A stretch of DNA of 35,106 nucleotides from Actinotalea ferrariae (GCF_019733465.1 NZ_JACVQL010000014.1:1-35106), one strand, 5' to 3'; counted from the stretch's first letter, positions 23,953-31,165 are shown. Notes: a model not told the origin generated them from the sequence alone. Numbers and translations: made by a program.

Positions 23953-24152
23953 CGGGCGCTCCTGTCGAACCGGTCGAGGCGCACGAGCAGCTCGGCGATG
24001 TCGTCGCCCTGCCGGTCGTCGCGGCAGCGCTGGCACCGGAAACCGCGCACGCCGTGGTGCCTGGGTCCCCCGTTTACCCAGCACTCTGGCGGGTGTGGTG
24101 GCTTGTGGAAGCGGCTGCCGGCGATCGCCGCGTTCGCGGTCATGTCCCTCAT
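23949..24152 (-). CDS. Small phage early protein (67 aa), hypothetical
   Basis: The frame from the ATG at 24152 overlaps the upstream stop as ATGA, so translational coupling explains the lack of a ribosome site. An in-frame GTG lies 15 nt further upstream. The product is basic, begins MRDMTANAAIAG, contains PPECWVNGG and a RCQRCRD cysteine pair, and ends with a helix (DIAELLVRLDRFDRS). A CxxC with the earlier Cys and His residues could hold zinc. No family is recognised. Its only clear context is the early operon between two zinc-ribbon genes. Confidence 0.68.
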   Translation of the reverse strand: MRDMTANAAIAGSRFHKPPHPPECWVNGGPRHHGVRGFRCQRCRDDRQGDDIAELLVRLDRFDRSAR

Positions 24153-24640
24153 CGCTTGGTCGCCCACGTCGCGACCGCGTAGACCTCGCCGTCACGCATC
24201 TTGATGAACCACCGCTGCTCGCCGGGGACGGCGACCCAGGCGAGGACGGCGTCGAGGGTCTTCTCGAGTGCTGGCGCCTGCGGGTACACGAAGACGTCGA
24301 TCTCTCCGGTCTCCGGGAGCCAGTGAACGGAGACGATCGAGCGGCGGCCGTCTTCGCCGGGCTGGCCGTCCCTCTCGTAGACCTCCGCGCCGAGGGCACG
24401 CAAGGCGTCGAGCTTGTCGTCGACGGAGAGCCGCAGCGTCTCCTGGTTGAGGCACTCGCGGTAGTCCTCGCCAGCGTTGAACGGGCGGGCGTGGCGTGTT
24501 GCGCGGTCGCATGTGGCGCAGCGCAGGTCGGCCATCTTGGCGCGCGCCTTCGCGGTGCGGGTGGTGCCGCACTGGTTGCACATGGCGAGGACCGTGTCGC
24601 CCTCGACCGTGTCGGGGGCTGGCTGTACGGTGGTGTTCAT
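24149..24640 (-). CDS. Zinc-ribbon phage early protein (163 aa)
   Basis: An N-terminal zinc ribbon uses C21-N-Q-C24 and C41-A-T-C44. It is followed by a mixed alpha/beta region with LNQETLRLSVDDKLDALRAL, GAEVYERDGQPG, and SIVSVHWLPETGEIDVFVYP. The start at 24640 was chosen because AGGAG lies 7 nt upstream. An in-frame ATG at 24724, two bases after the excisionase stop, would add 28 low-complexity residues. The role is unknown; zinc ribbons of this kind are frequent in small actinophage regulators and nucleic-acid-binding proteins. Confidence 0.72.
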   Translation of the reverse strand: MNTTVQPAPDTVEGDTVLAMCNQCGTTRTAKARAKMADLRCATCDRATRHARPFNAGEDYRECLNQETLRLSVDDKLDALRALGAEVYERDGQPGEDGRRSIVSVHWLPETGEIDVFVYPQAPALEKTLDAVLAWVAVPGEQRWFIKMRDGEVYAVATWATKR

Positions 24641-24726
24641 CTTCTGCTCCTGGGATGGGGTAGGAGTCACGCCCGCGGGTCGCGCCAACGACTGCGCGGG
24701 CTTCTTCACGTTCGGCGTCGACATCG

Positions 24727-24927
24727 TCACGACGCGTCCCGGGTGTCGCTGGCCTGGTACTGCTCTTCCAGCCACGCCTCGACGTCGTCCTCGCGGTACA
24801 TCACCCGCCGGCCGACCTTGAAGCTCTTCGGGCCTCCCTCGCCGCGAGCGCGGTACCAGCGGAGGCTGGCGACGGGTACGCGAGTGCGGGCCGAGGTCTC
24901 GTCGAGCGTGAGCAACCGTGCCGTCAT
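24727..24927 (-). CDS. Excisionase-like MerR/AlpA-type DNA-binding protein (66 aa)
   Basis: The whole protein is one winged helix: a LTLDETSARTRVPVASLRWY helix-turn-helix, a wing with GPKSFKVGRRVMYREDDVEA, and a short acidic tail. This is the standard form of recombination directionality factors encoded near tyrosine integrases, and of early regulators. It is the first leftward gene from the immunity region, so the lytic promoter would express it first. The ATG at 24927 is 6 nt after GGAAGG; the GTG just before it is less likely. It probably binds near the attP arm repeats to favour excision. Confidence 0.82.
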   Translation of the reverse strand: MTARLLTLDETSARTRVPVASLRWYRARGEGGPKSFKVGRRVMYREDDVEAWLEEQYQASDTRDAS

Positions 24928-24963
24928 CACATGCCTTCCTTGTCGTGGCTGACTGTGATTTCC

Positions 24964-25008
24964 AGTAGACCAGAGTCCCTAGTTACACGCAACTACCAAC
25001 GCGTGTAA
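24964..25008. promoter_or_regulatory. Divergent immunity control region with inverted-repeat operator
   Basis: TTACACGC (24983-24990) and GCGTGTAA (25001-25008) are perfect 8-bp arms around 10 bp. They lie between the divergent excisionase and repressor genes. A leftward promoter overlaps it: -35 TTGCGT (24992-24987), 17 bp, -10 TCTACT (24969-24964), with a start about 30 nt from the excisionase ATG. Repressor bound at the dyad would cover the leftward -35. The rightward promoter for repressor and integrase is less clear; TAGTTA at 24980-24985 is a possible -10. Confidence 0.65.
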
Positions 25009-25017
25009 GGTCGCGCC

Positions 25018-25488
25018 ATGGACAGTCCGAGAGACAAGGCGATCGGCGAGAACGTCGTCAGGCTGCGCGGCCCGCTGTCGCAGGCGGCCCTGGCGGACGC
25101 CATGCGCGCCCGAGGCTGGAAGTGGTCGCAGGCGACGGTCTGGAGTGTTGAGCAGGGCGAGCGGCCTCTGCGCCTCGCGGAGGCCGTCGACTTGGCTGGC
25201 CTCCTCGAATGTGAGATCGAGGATCTGATCGCTCTCGACTACCAGATGATGTTGACGATGGGCGCGCGCAAGGTCCGCGAGAGCGCGCACGCGCTAGAAC
25301 GTGCGATCGGCGACTACCACATCGCTCGCATGGCCCTAGGACTTCTCGTCGAGAAGGTGAACGGGCGCCGTGACGTCAACCTCGGACCGTCCCAGGAGGC
25401 TCTCGACCAAGGTGCTGAGCTCGTCGAGAAGGTTCGGCTTGCCGTAGAGACGGGTACCCACGATGGCATCGATCCAGAAGCGCCCTGA
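25018..25488 (+). CDS. Prophage immunity repressor (156 aa)
   Basis: The N-terminal Cro/CI-type helix-turn-helix spans about residues 8-65. The core reads LSQAALADAMRARGWKWSQA and then TVWSVEQGERPLRLAEAVDL, a classic Xre pattern. A helical C-terminal part (YHIARMALGLLVEKVNGRRD) may mediate dimerisation. No LexA-like protease domain is present, so induction would not be by self-cleavage. It sits divergently from the excisionase gene with a dyad operator in between. Its 3' end overlaps the integrase start by 26 nt, so both are probably made from one lysogenic transcript. Confidence 0.87.
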   Translation: MDSPRDKAIGENVVRLRGPLSQAALADAMRARGWKWSQATVWSVEQGERPLRLAEAVDLAGLLECEIEDLIALDYQMMLTMGARKVRESAHALERAIGDYHIARMALGLLVEKVNGRRDVNLGPSQEALDQGAELVEKVRLAVETGTHDGIDPEAP

Positions 25489-26563
25489 AGGCAAGTGGCG
25501 GGCCCGCTACCGCGACGAGGCGGGCAAGGAGCACGCCCGCCACTTCGACCGGAAGACCGACGCGCAGCGGTGGTTGAACGAGGTCACGGCATCGGTCGTC
25601 ACAGGGCAGTACGTCGCCCCGACGGCCGGGAAGATCACGCTGCGCGAGTACGCCGAGCAGTGGCGCGCCAACCAGGCACACCGGCCGTCGACCCGAGAGC
25701 AGGTCGAGCGGCACTTCCGCCGGCACGTGTACCCGTCGCTCGGCGACCGTCCGCTGTCGACGATCCTGCCGTCAGACCTCAAGGCACTCGTCCGCCGGCT
25801 GTCTGTGGACCTCGAGCCCGCGACGGTCTCGGTGATCTACCGGCACCTGTCTGCGGTGTTCAAGGCCGCGGTGCTGGACCGGCGGATCGCCTCGTCGCCG
25901 TGCGCGGGGGTGTCGGTCCCGAAGCCCCGTAGAGCCAAGGTGGTACCGGTCTCGACGGAGGCGGTGCAGCGGCTCGCCGAGGCAATGCCCGAGCGCTACC
26001 GCGCGCTCGTGATCCTCGCGGCCGGCACGGGCATGCGCCCCGGTGAGGTCTTCGGCCTGACGGTTGACCGAGTCGACTTCCTGCGACGTCGGGTCATCGT
26101 CGACCGACAGCTCGTCACCGTGGCGGGTCGTGAGCCGTTCCTTGGTCCCGTGAAGACCGAGTCGTCCGACAGGATCGTGCCGCTCCCCCAGGTCGTCGTC
26201 AACGCACTCGCCGCGCATCTTGCGGTGTTCCCGGCTGCGCCCGACGAGCTCGTGTTCCGGACCGCAACGGGTCGCCCGCTGCGCCGCTCTACCTTCGGCG
26301 ACATCTGGCGCGCCGCCGTCACAGAGGCAGGGATCGAAGGCCTCGTCCCGCACGGCTTGCGGCACTACTACGCGAGCCTGCTCATTCGGCACGGGGAGTC
26401 GGTGAAGACGGTGCAAGAGCGGCTAGGGCATGCGTCGGCGGTCGAGACGCTAGACACCTATAGCCACCTGTGGCCGGACTCCGACGACCGCACGCGAGAG
26501 GCCGTGGATAGCGTGCTGCTCGGCACGGCAACCACCACCGTGCCGAGCGAGCGCGCGCTCTAG
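25463..26563 (+). CDS. int: Tyrosine-recombinase phage integrase (366 aa)
   Basis: The enzyme inserts and excises the prophage at the 31-bp core in rnpB. Domains are an AP2-like arm-binding head (1-50, MASIQKRPEGKWRARYRDEA), a core-binding domain (about 60-155), and the catalytic domain (165-350). The catalytic residues are R192 (GTGMRPGE), K231 (VKTESSDR), H297 and R300 (HGLRHYYA), H323 (LGHAS) and nucleophile Y333 (LDTYSHLW). All are intact, so it should be active. The start overlaps the repressor gene in another frame. Nearby TGCGGAC-type repeats on both sides of the att core are candidate binding sites for the arm domain. Confidence 0.95.
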   Translation: MASIQKRPEGKWRARYRDEAGKEHARHFDRKTDAQRWLNEVTASVVTGQYVAPTAGKITLREYAEQWRANQAHRPSTREQVERHFRRHVYPSLGDRPLSTILPSDLKALVRRLSVDLEPATVSVIYRHLSAVFKAAVLDRRIASSPCAGVSVPKPRRAKVVPVSTEAVQRLAEAMPERYRALVILAAGTGMRPGEVFGLTVDRVDFLRRRVIVDRQLVTVAGREPFLGPVKTESSDRIVPLPQVVVNALAAHLAVFPAAPDELVFRTATGRPLRRSTFGDIWRAAVTEAGIEGLVPHGLRHYYASLLIRHGESVKTVQERLGHASAVETLDTYSHLWPDSDDRTREAVDSVLLGTATTTVPSERAL

Positions 26564-26610
26564 CGACCGCAACATGCCCCGTCCTGCAGCCCCCATCGGA
26601 GGTACCTGCC

Positions 26611-27054
26611 ATGCGAACCATCACGATGACGCTGCGTGCCGCGCCTGAGCACGTTGGCGCCGTAGTGCGAGCCCTGGAGGCGGGCGGGTACCCCGTCCGT
26701 GTCGACCCAACGTGGGTTGATCCAGATGGTCGGCAGTACCTCGAGGTCCAGGACATGGTGCCGACCGCCTCGGCGGAGGAGCAGCGGGGGTTCCATGAAC
26801 ACATCGTCGGACTGCTTCGTGAAGCTGCGGTCGAGGCAGATCACGCAGGCAGTGGCGTTGTGGTCGCGGGCGGGACGTCGTTTCATCGCTGGATCGCCGT
26901 CGCCCTCAATGGCGAGCCAGTCGCACGGATCTTGGCGGCGGACGACGCCGACATCGCTCGGCAGCTTCCCGACATCGCGGAGGCGTTCGGAGTGAGTGTC
27001 GATGACCTGGAGTGCGCTCGCCCGGACCCGTGGCCGGCGATTCCCGGCGACTGA
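26611..27054 (+). CDS. Prophage right-end cargo protein (147 aa), unknown
   Basis: The ATG at 26611 follows CGGAGGT by 7 nt and lies 47 bp after integrase. It begins MRTITMTLRAAPEHVGAVVR and continues ALEAGGYPVRVDPTWVDPDG, a beta-alpha-beta start that suggests a ferredoxin-like fold. A second domain has GTSFHRWIAVALNGEPVARI and ends ECARPDPWPAIPGD. There is no signal peptide or membrane helix. Last-gene position next to att is typical of lysogenic conversion or accessory genes, possibly a defence or toxin-type function, but nothing in the sequence proves this. Confidence 0.72.
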   Translation: MRTITMTLRAAPEHVGAVVRALEAGGYPVRVDPTWVDPDGRQYLEVQDMVPTASAEEQRGFHEHIVGLLREAAVEADHAGSGVVVAGGTSFHRWIAVALNGEPVARILAADDADIARQLPDIAEAFGVSVDDLECARPDPWPAIPGD

Positions 27055-27079
27055 TGCGGACTCCTCGCGGACCGCGGAC
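27055..27079 (+). repeat. GGAC-core repeats beside attR (candidate integrase arm sites)
   Basis: TGCGGACTCCT (27055-27065) and CGCGGACCGCG (27066-27076) form an 11-bp-phased pair, with a further GGAC at 27076-27079. The first shares its leading 9 bp (TGCGGACTC) with the triplicated 11-mer near attL. The pair is about 44-65 bp from the core. A small hairpin (TCACG-GCAT-CGTGA, 27104-27117) lies between it and the core. Confidence 0.55.
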
Positions 27080-27119
27080 GCCACTCTCTCCCGTTCTTGC
27101 AGGTCACGGCATCGTGAGC

Positions 27120-27150
27120 GGATGAGTCGGCCGGTACGCCGGGTTCTGTC
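27120..27150 (+). other. attR, right copy of the 31-bp core within rnpB
   Basis: The sequence is identical to 10801-10831 and is continuous with the body of rnpB. The phage therefore carries the last 31 nt of rnpB and restores the RNA on integration. It includes the GGATGAGTCGGCC strand of the P1 stem and the complement of the conserved ACAGAA element. Confidence 0.93.
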
Positions 27151-27510
27151 CCCGCACCCGGTTGCCCCGGTGCGGGTGGCGGCCATCCATCTACGACGTA
27201 CGTTGCCGCACGCCTCCAGCGGCCTACCCGGGAGCTCGGGCGAGCAGCCCTCGAACGCTCCCTGTCTGGCCTTGCTCCAGGTGGGGTTTACCTAGCCGCA
27301 CCGGTCGCCCGGTGCGCTGGTGGTCTCTTACACCACCGTTTCACCCTTACCTCGTGGTCCGGCCGAGGCCGATCCACGAGGCGGTCTGCTCTCTGTGGCA
27401 CTGTCCCGCGGGTCGCCCCGGGTGGGTGTTACCCACCACCTCGCTCTGCGGAGCCCGGACGTTCCTCGGCACCGGTCTCCCGGTGACGCGACCGCCTGGC
27501 CGACTCATCC
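27120..27510 (-). ncRNA. rnpB: RNase P RNA, bacterial class A
   Basis: The catalytic RNA of RNase P matures tRNA 5' ends. Reading on the minus strand, the 5' GGATGAGTCGGCC at 27510 pairs perfectly over 13 bp with GGCCGACTCATCC at 27132-27120, forming P1. Conserved segments follow in order: GAGGAACGTCCGG (27467-27455, CR-I), the AGAGACCACCAGC region, GGTAAACCCCACC (27292-27280), and ACAGAACCCGGC near the 3' end. The length of about 391 nt is normal for actinobacteria. The last 31 nt double as attR. A -10 TAACGT (27523-27518) lies 7 nt before the predicted start. Sequence downstream of the 3' end is now phage DNA, so its native terminator was displaced to the far side of attL. Confidence 0.96.
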
Positions 27511-27517
27511 GTGACCA

Positions 27518-27575
27518 ACGTTACCCGTGCCGGACGCCCCGCCGGCACGGACGCCTTCCCCAGCCCGACTAACCT
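27518..27575. promoter_or_regulatory. Divergent rnpB and yaaA promoters
   Basis: Leftward, TAACGT (27523-27518) is the -10 of rnpB, 7 nt before the RNA start; no good -35 is visible. Rightward, TAACCT (27570-27575) ends 6 nt before the GTG of the YaaA gene, so that transcript is probably leaderless. A perfect 9-bp inverted repeat CCGTGCCGG / CCGGCACGG (27525-27533, 27542-27550) sits between them and could be a regulatory site. Confidence 0.55.
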
Positions 27576-27581
27576 GCTCCG

Positions 27582-28367
27582 GTGCTCGTGCTCCTCCCGC
27601 CGTCCGAGGGCAAGACGGCCCCCGTGGACGGCGCACCCCTCGACCTCGGCGCGCTGAGCGGCGGTCGCCGCCTCACGGCCCACCGCCGCCGCGTCCTCAC
27701 CGCGCTCGTGCGCGCGAGCCGGCGCCCCGACGCGCTCGACGTCCTGGGGGCCGGTGCCTCGCTCGCACCCGAGGTCGCGCGCAACACCCGCCTGCGCGCG
27801 GAACCGACGGCCCCCGCCCGCCACGTGTACACCGGCGTCCTGTTCGGCGCCGCTCGCCTGGACGACCTGCCCGACGACGACGCGCGCAGCCGGTCCGACC
27901 GGACGGTGCGCGTGGTCTCCGCGCTCTGGGGCGTCGTCACGCCGTCGGACCCGATCCCCGCGTACCGGCTCTCGATGGGCACCGACCTGTCGGGGGTCGG
28001 ACCGCTCGCGCGGTCGTGGCGCGAGCCGCTCGCGCGCGAGCTCGACCCCGTCGCGCGCGACCGGCTCGTGGTGGACTGCCGCTCGGCCGCGTACGCGGCG
28101 GCCTGGACGCCGTCGGGCGGCCCCGGCCACGTCGGGGTGACCGTGCTGCGCGAGGAGGCCGGGCGGCGCACCGTCGTCTCCCACTGGGCCAAGCACACGC
28201 GCGGCGTGCTCACGCGGCATCTCGTCACGCGCGCGGGCGCGGAGCCGGGCACACCCCAGCAGCTCCTCGACGCCGCGGGCGAGCTCGTCGGCACGGCGCT
28301 CCTCGACGCCGACCTGCGCCCCGGCCGCCGCACCGGGACCCACGAGCTCCAGCTCGTCGTCGGCTGA
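27582..28367 (+). CDS. yaaA: YaaA-family peroxide stress / DNA-binding protein
   Basis: This 261-residue cytosolic protein opens with LVLLPPSEGKTAP, the family signature of YaaA (DUF328). It also has VYTGVLFGAARLDDLPD, the VVSALWGVVTPSDPIPAYRL block with the invariant SALWG and PYR-like segments, SMGTDLSG, and a late SHWAKHTRGVLTRHL. In E. coli YaaA limits free iron and protects DNA during peroxide stress. The GTG start is 6 nt after a -10-like TAACCT, so leaderless translation is likely. It stands alone between rnpB and a convergent terminator. Confidence 0.9.
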   Translation: MLVLLPPSEGKTAPVDGAPLDLGALSGGRRLTAHRRRVLTALVRASRRPDALDVLGAGASLAPEVARNTRLRAEPTAPARHVYTGVLFGAARLDDLPDDDARSRSDRTVRVVSALWGVVTPSDPIPAYRLSMGTDLSGVGPLARSWREPLARELDPVARDRLVVDCRSAAYAAAWTPSGGPGHVGVTVLREEAGRRTVVSHWAKHTRGVLTRHLVTRAGAEPGTPQQLLDAAGELVGTALLDADLRPGRRTGTHELQLVVG

Positions 28368-28387
28368 CGTCGGCGCAGCCGACGTCA
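28365..28387. terminator. Bidirectional hairpin between convergent genes
   Basis: TGACGTCGGC and GCCGACGTCA are perfect 10-bp arms around GCA. The stem overlaps the yaaA stop codon and ends 10 bp before the stop of the adhesin gene on the other strand, so it can end both transcripts. Confidence 0.85.
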
Positions 28388-28397
28388 CGCCGGGTCG

Positions 28398-31142
28398 TCA
28401 GGGGCCGGTGCGCGCCAGGCCGAACGCGACGCCCGTCCGGCCCTCGCCGGGCTCGAGCACGAGCGTCGTCAGCTCGGGTGAGCCGCCGTCGGTGTCGGTC
28501 CACGCGACGGTCCCGTCGGGGAACGTCGCGGGGTCCACCCGCACGACGTACCGCCCGGCGGGCAGGCCGCCCGCCCGGAAGGAGCCGTCGGGCGCCGTCC
28601 GGACCAGGACGCCGACGTCGTCGGTGCCGCCCGGCAGGCCGTCGGCGCCCAGGTGCACGACGACCACGCGCACGCCGCCCGCCCCAGGGTCCCCCGCACC
28701 CGCCGCGCCGTCGACGTCGACCCAGACCCGGCCTGCGACCGACGCCGTCCCCGTGACCCCGAAGTCGAGCCCCGCGACGTCGGCGCCCGCGAGGGTCAGC
28801 TCGCTCACCCACGGGCTCCCCGGGCCGTCCGGGTCGGCCGTCGGGACGGTGCCCGTGCGCAGGTCGCCGAGCACCGCGACGTGGGTAGGTCCGTCGGGCA
28901 GGCCGTCGGCAGTCCACGCCCCGCGTGCGCCCGTCGTCGCGGTCACGACGACGTCGTCGCCCGAGCCGAGGAGACCGTCGCCGCCCGCGCCCGTGACCAG
29001 GACCTCGACGCCGTGCAGACCCGCCTCGGTCCGCTCACGGACGCCGTCGGCGTCGGCGTCCCACCACACGTGGCCGCTCACGGCGTGCACCTCGGGCGCG
29101 ACCACCGTGACCGACGCGTCGGCGTGCGCCGTCGTGGTCCCCCGGCCCCGGATCGAGACGTCGAGCGAGACGGGCAGCACGGCGCCCGCCGCGGCCTCGG
29201 GGACGTCCGCGACGCGCGCGTCGAACGCGATCGTCAGCGCCTGGCCGTCACCCGTGGCGTGGCCGCCCCCGAACGTGACGACGATGCCGCCGGGCACGCC
29301 GCGCGCGCGCCAGCCCGCGGGCAGCGGCGCACCGTCGAGGCGGATGGTCGACGTCGCGCTCGCGCGCTCGAGCCCGGTCGGGAGCATCACCCTCACCTCC
29401 GCGGCGGTGAGGATCTCGCCTGCGGGTAGACCGACCGAGGCCTCGACCCGGACGCGCTCGCCCACGACCGCGTCGCCGGGGCCGTTCCCCGGCTCGTCGA
29501 TCGCGGTCCGGAGCATGAGCGCCGCCGTCGGCACGGGCATGCGCTGACTCACCCAGAGCCACGGCGGGTCGTAGAACGGGTCGCGCGCGACGTGGTCGAA
29601 CGCCTCGTCGGGAGGCGTGAGTGCCGGAACCGCGTCCAGCACGTCGTCGGCGTTCATCGCGACCCTGGGGTCGAACCAGAGCTCCTGCTGGATCGCCACG
29701 GCGTCGGTGACGACCGCGCGGTACACGACGACGACCACGCGCGCCTGCGCTGTGGGCTCGGTCAGGTCGCCGAGGAACCAGCCGACCCGCTGCCCGTCCG
29801 GGGCGAGCTCCACGGCCTCGAGGTCGCAGCCCGGGGTCGTGCACGTCACCGAGTCCGTCCCGGCGTAGGTGACGCCGTCCGGGAGGGTGTCGAGGACCGT
29901 CACGTCGTTCGTCGTCACGTGTGCCGGCAGGACCACGTGCTCGGTGAGGGTGAGCTCGTCGCCCGGGAACACCTGCACGTCCGGCGCGAGGTCGTTGCCC
30001 GCGGGCTCGGGCGTGGCGTACGGGACCGAGAAGGTCGTCGTCGAGTCGTACCGGTCGCCCCCGGCGGGGCTGGCCGCGGTGCGCTCGCCCGGCACGTCCC
30101 CGGTGAGCGACGTCGCGCTGATCTGCTGAAGGCCGCCGACGCGCGCCGGGACGTGAACCGTGCCCGGGGAGACCTCGGCGTCCAGGAGGGCGAGGGCCGA
30201 CCACGACCCGACGAGCGTCTCGAGGTGCCAGATGATCGTGCGCGTCGCCTCGTCCCAGACCCCGCCGCCCGCCGGCAGCTCCTCGCCGTCCTCGAGCGGC
30301 CCGTCCTCCCCGGTGGGGTGGAGGTCCGGGTCGAGCGTCACGACGGCGACGACGTCGTGCGCCGTCGCCCCCTCGTTGTTGAAGTTCACGTGGAAGAAGA
30401 TCGTGTCGCCCGGGGACGTGTACCCGTACGGCGAGCCCTCGCTCACCGAGAGCGAGACGTCGGGCTCGACGACCGGCACGCTCCAGGCGCCGGTCACCGA
30501 CTCGGGCGACCCACCCGTCGGCGTGACGACGACGTCGACGCTCGGGTGCAGCACCGTGCCGTGCGTGGCGGCGGCGACGTCCGCGACCCGCGCGACCACC
30601 CGCACGAGGAGCTCCTGCCCCTCGCCGGTGTCGTGCCCCGTAGGGAGCTCCACGCGGACGCCGTCGGTCTCGACCGTGACCGCCGAGCCGGCCGGCAGGG
30701 GCGCCCCGTCCAGGGTGACCACGGGGGCCTCGTCGGAGAGGGTCAGCCCGTCGGCGAGGCTGACGTGCGCCGAGGCCGCGTCGACCGTGCCCGGCGGCAG
30801 CGCCGAGCGCGCCGCGAGCGCCACCGACTCCCCGATCGTCGCCTGCGACGCGCCGTTGCCCGGCTCGTCGACCGATGTCGCGGAGGTGAGGACGAGCGTG
30901 GGCGGCGCGGCGACGGACGGGCCCACCACGACCCCGGTGAGGACGAGGGCCGCGGCGCCGACGAGTGCGGCACGTCGTCGGCGCTCGTCCCAGCGGTGCC
31001 GCGGTGGCGCGGCTCGGCGGTGCCGGCCTCGGACCTGCTCGGCTCGGACCTGCTCGGCCCGGACACGCTCGTCGTCGACGCCCTGGCGCACTGCGCTCAC
31101 CCCCGACCGGGCGCACTCCCCCGCGGTGCACAGCCCGGGCAC
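28398..31142 (-). CDS. Large secreted adhesin-like protein with duplicated beta domains (up to 914 aa)
   Basis: A long basic N-terminus (about 56 residues with a VRAEQVRAEQ repeat) precedes a signal helix RAALVGAAALVLTGVVVG ending PSVAA. The secreted part has a module starting VDEPGNG at about residue 91, a DUF11-like region (VSLSVSEGSPYGYTSPGDTI), a second related module starting IDEPGNG near 548, and two SdrD-B/prealbumin-like folds (GHVWWDADADGVRERTEAGL near 689 and GRVWVDVDG near 803). The two DEPGNG modules also share TIRLDGAPLPAG-type and GHATGDGQ-type segments, so an internal duplication is clear. No LPxTG motif or C-terminal anchor helix is present; the end reads FGLARTGP. A structural or adhesive surface role is inferred. 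The GTG at 31142 is uncertain, and later starts (for example at residue 14) are possible. Confidence 0.75.
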   Translation of the reverse strand: MPGLCTAGECARSGVSAVRQGVDDERVRAEQVRAEQVRGRHRRAAPPRHRWDERRRRAALVGAAALVLTGVVVGPSVAAPPTLVLTSATSVDEPGNGASQATIGESVALAARSALPPGTVDAASAHVSLADGLTLSDEAPVVTLDGAPLPAGSAVTVETDGVRVELPTGHDTGEGQELLVRVVARVADVAAATHGTVLHPSVDVVVTPTGGSPESVTGAWSVPVVEPDVSLSVSEGSPYGYTSPGDTIFFHVNFNNEGATAHDVVAVVTLDPDLHPTGEDGPLEDGEELPAGGGVWDEATRTIIWHLETLVGSWSALALLDAEVSPGTVHVPARVGGLQQISATSLTGDVPGERTAASPAGGDRYDSTTTFSVPYATPEPAGNDLAPDVQVFPGDELTLTEHVVLPAHVTTNDVTVLDTLPDGVTYAGTDSVTCTTPGCDLEAVELAPDGQRVGWFLGDLTEPTAQARVVVVVYRAVVTDAVAIQQELWFDPRVAMNADDVLDAVPALTPPDEAFDHVARDPFYDPPWLWVSQRMPVPTAALMLRTAIDEPGNGPGDAVVGERVRVEASVGLPAGEILTAAEVRVMLPTGLERASATSTIRLDGAPLPAGWRARGVPGGIVVTFGGGHATGDGQALTIAFDARVADVPEAAAGAVLPVSLDVSIRGRGTTTAHADASVTVVAPEVHAVSGHVWWDADADGVRERTEAGLHGVEVLVTGAGGDGLLGSGDDVVVTATTGARGAWTADGLPDGPTHVAVLGDLRTGTVPTADPDGPGSPWVSELTLAGADVAGLDFGVTGTASVAGRVWVDVDGAAGAGDPGAGGVRVVVVHLGADGLPGGTDDVGVLVRTAPDGSFRAGGLPAGRYVVRVDPATFPDGTVAWTDTDGGSPELTTLVLEPGEGRTGVAFGLARTGP

Positions 31143-31165
31143 GCCCCATGGTGCTCCTGCACGGC

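Larger units (their letters stand above)
10801..27150. mobile_element. Integrated siphophage-type prophage inserted at rnpB
   Basis: A perfect 31-bp direct repeat (10801-10831 and 27120-27150) bounds a block with integrase next to the right copy. In between are an excisionase-like protein, a repressor and a full head-to-tail gene order. One genome length is 16,319 bp. The organisation is: rightward membrane protein, leftward late operon (11272-20213), leftward terminase and early genes (20273-24927), and rightward repressor, integrase and cargo (25018-27054). Missing are an endolysin, a small terminase and a frameshifted tail-chaperone pair. The size resembles the 14-17 kb siphophages known from Arthrobacter and Rhodococcus. 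Whether it can be induced is unknown. Confidence 0.93.

Noticed and set aside
26560-27186. Minus-strand frame opposite the prophage cargo gene
   Set aside because: It lacks a good start, crosses the att core into rnpB and has shadow-like composition, whereas the plus-strand frame has a strong ribosome site.
27120-27510. Coding frames across the rnpB region
   Set aside because: The conserved RNase P elements and the 13-bp P1 pairing show an RNA gene.
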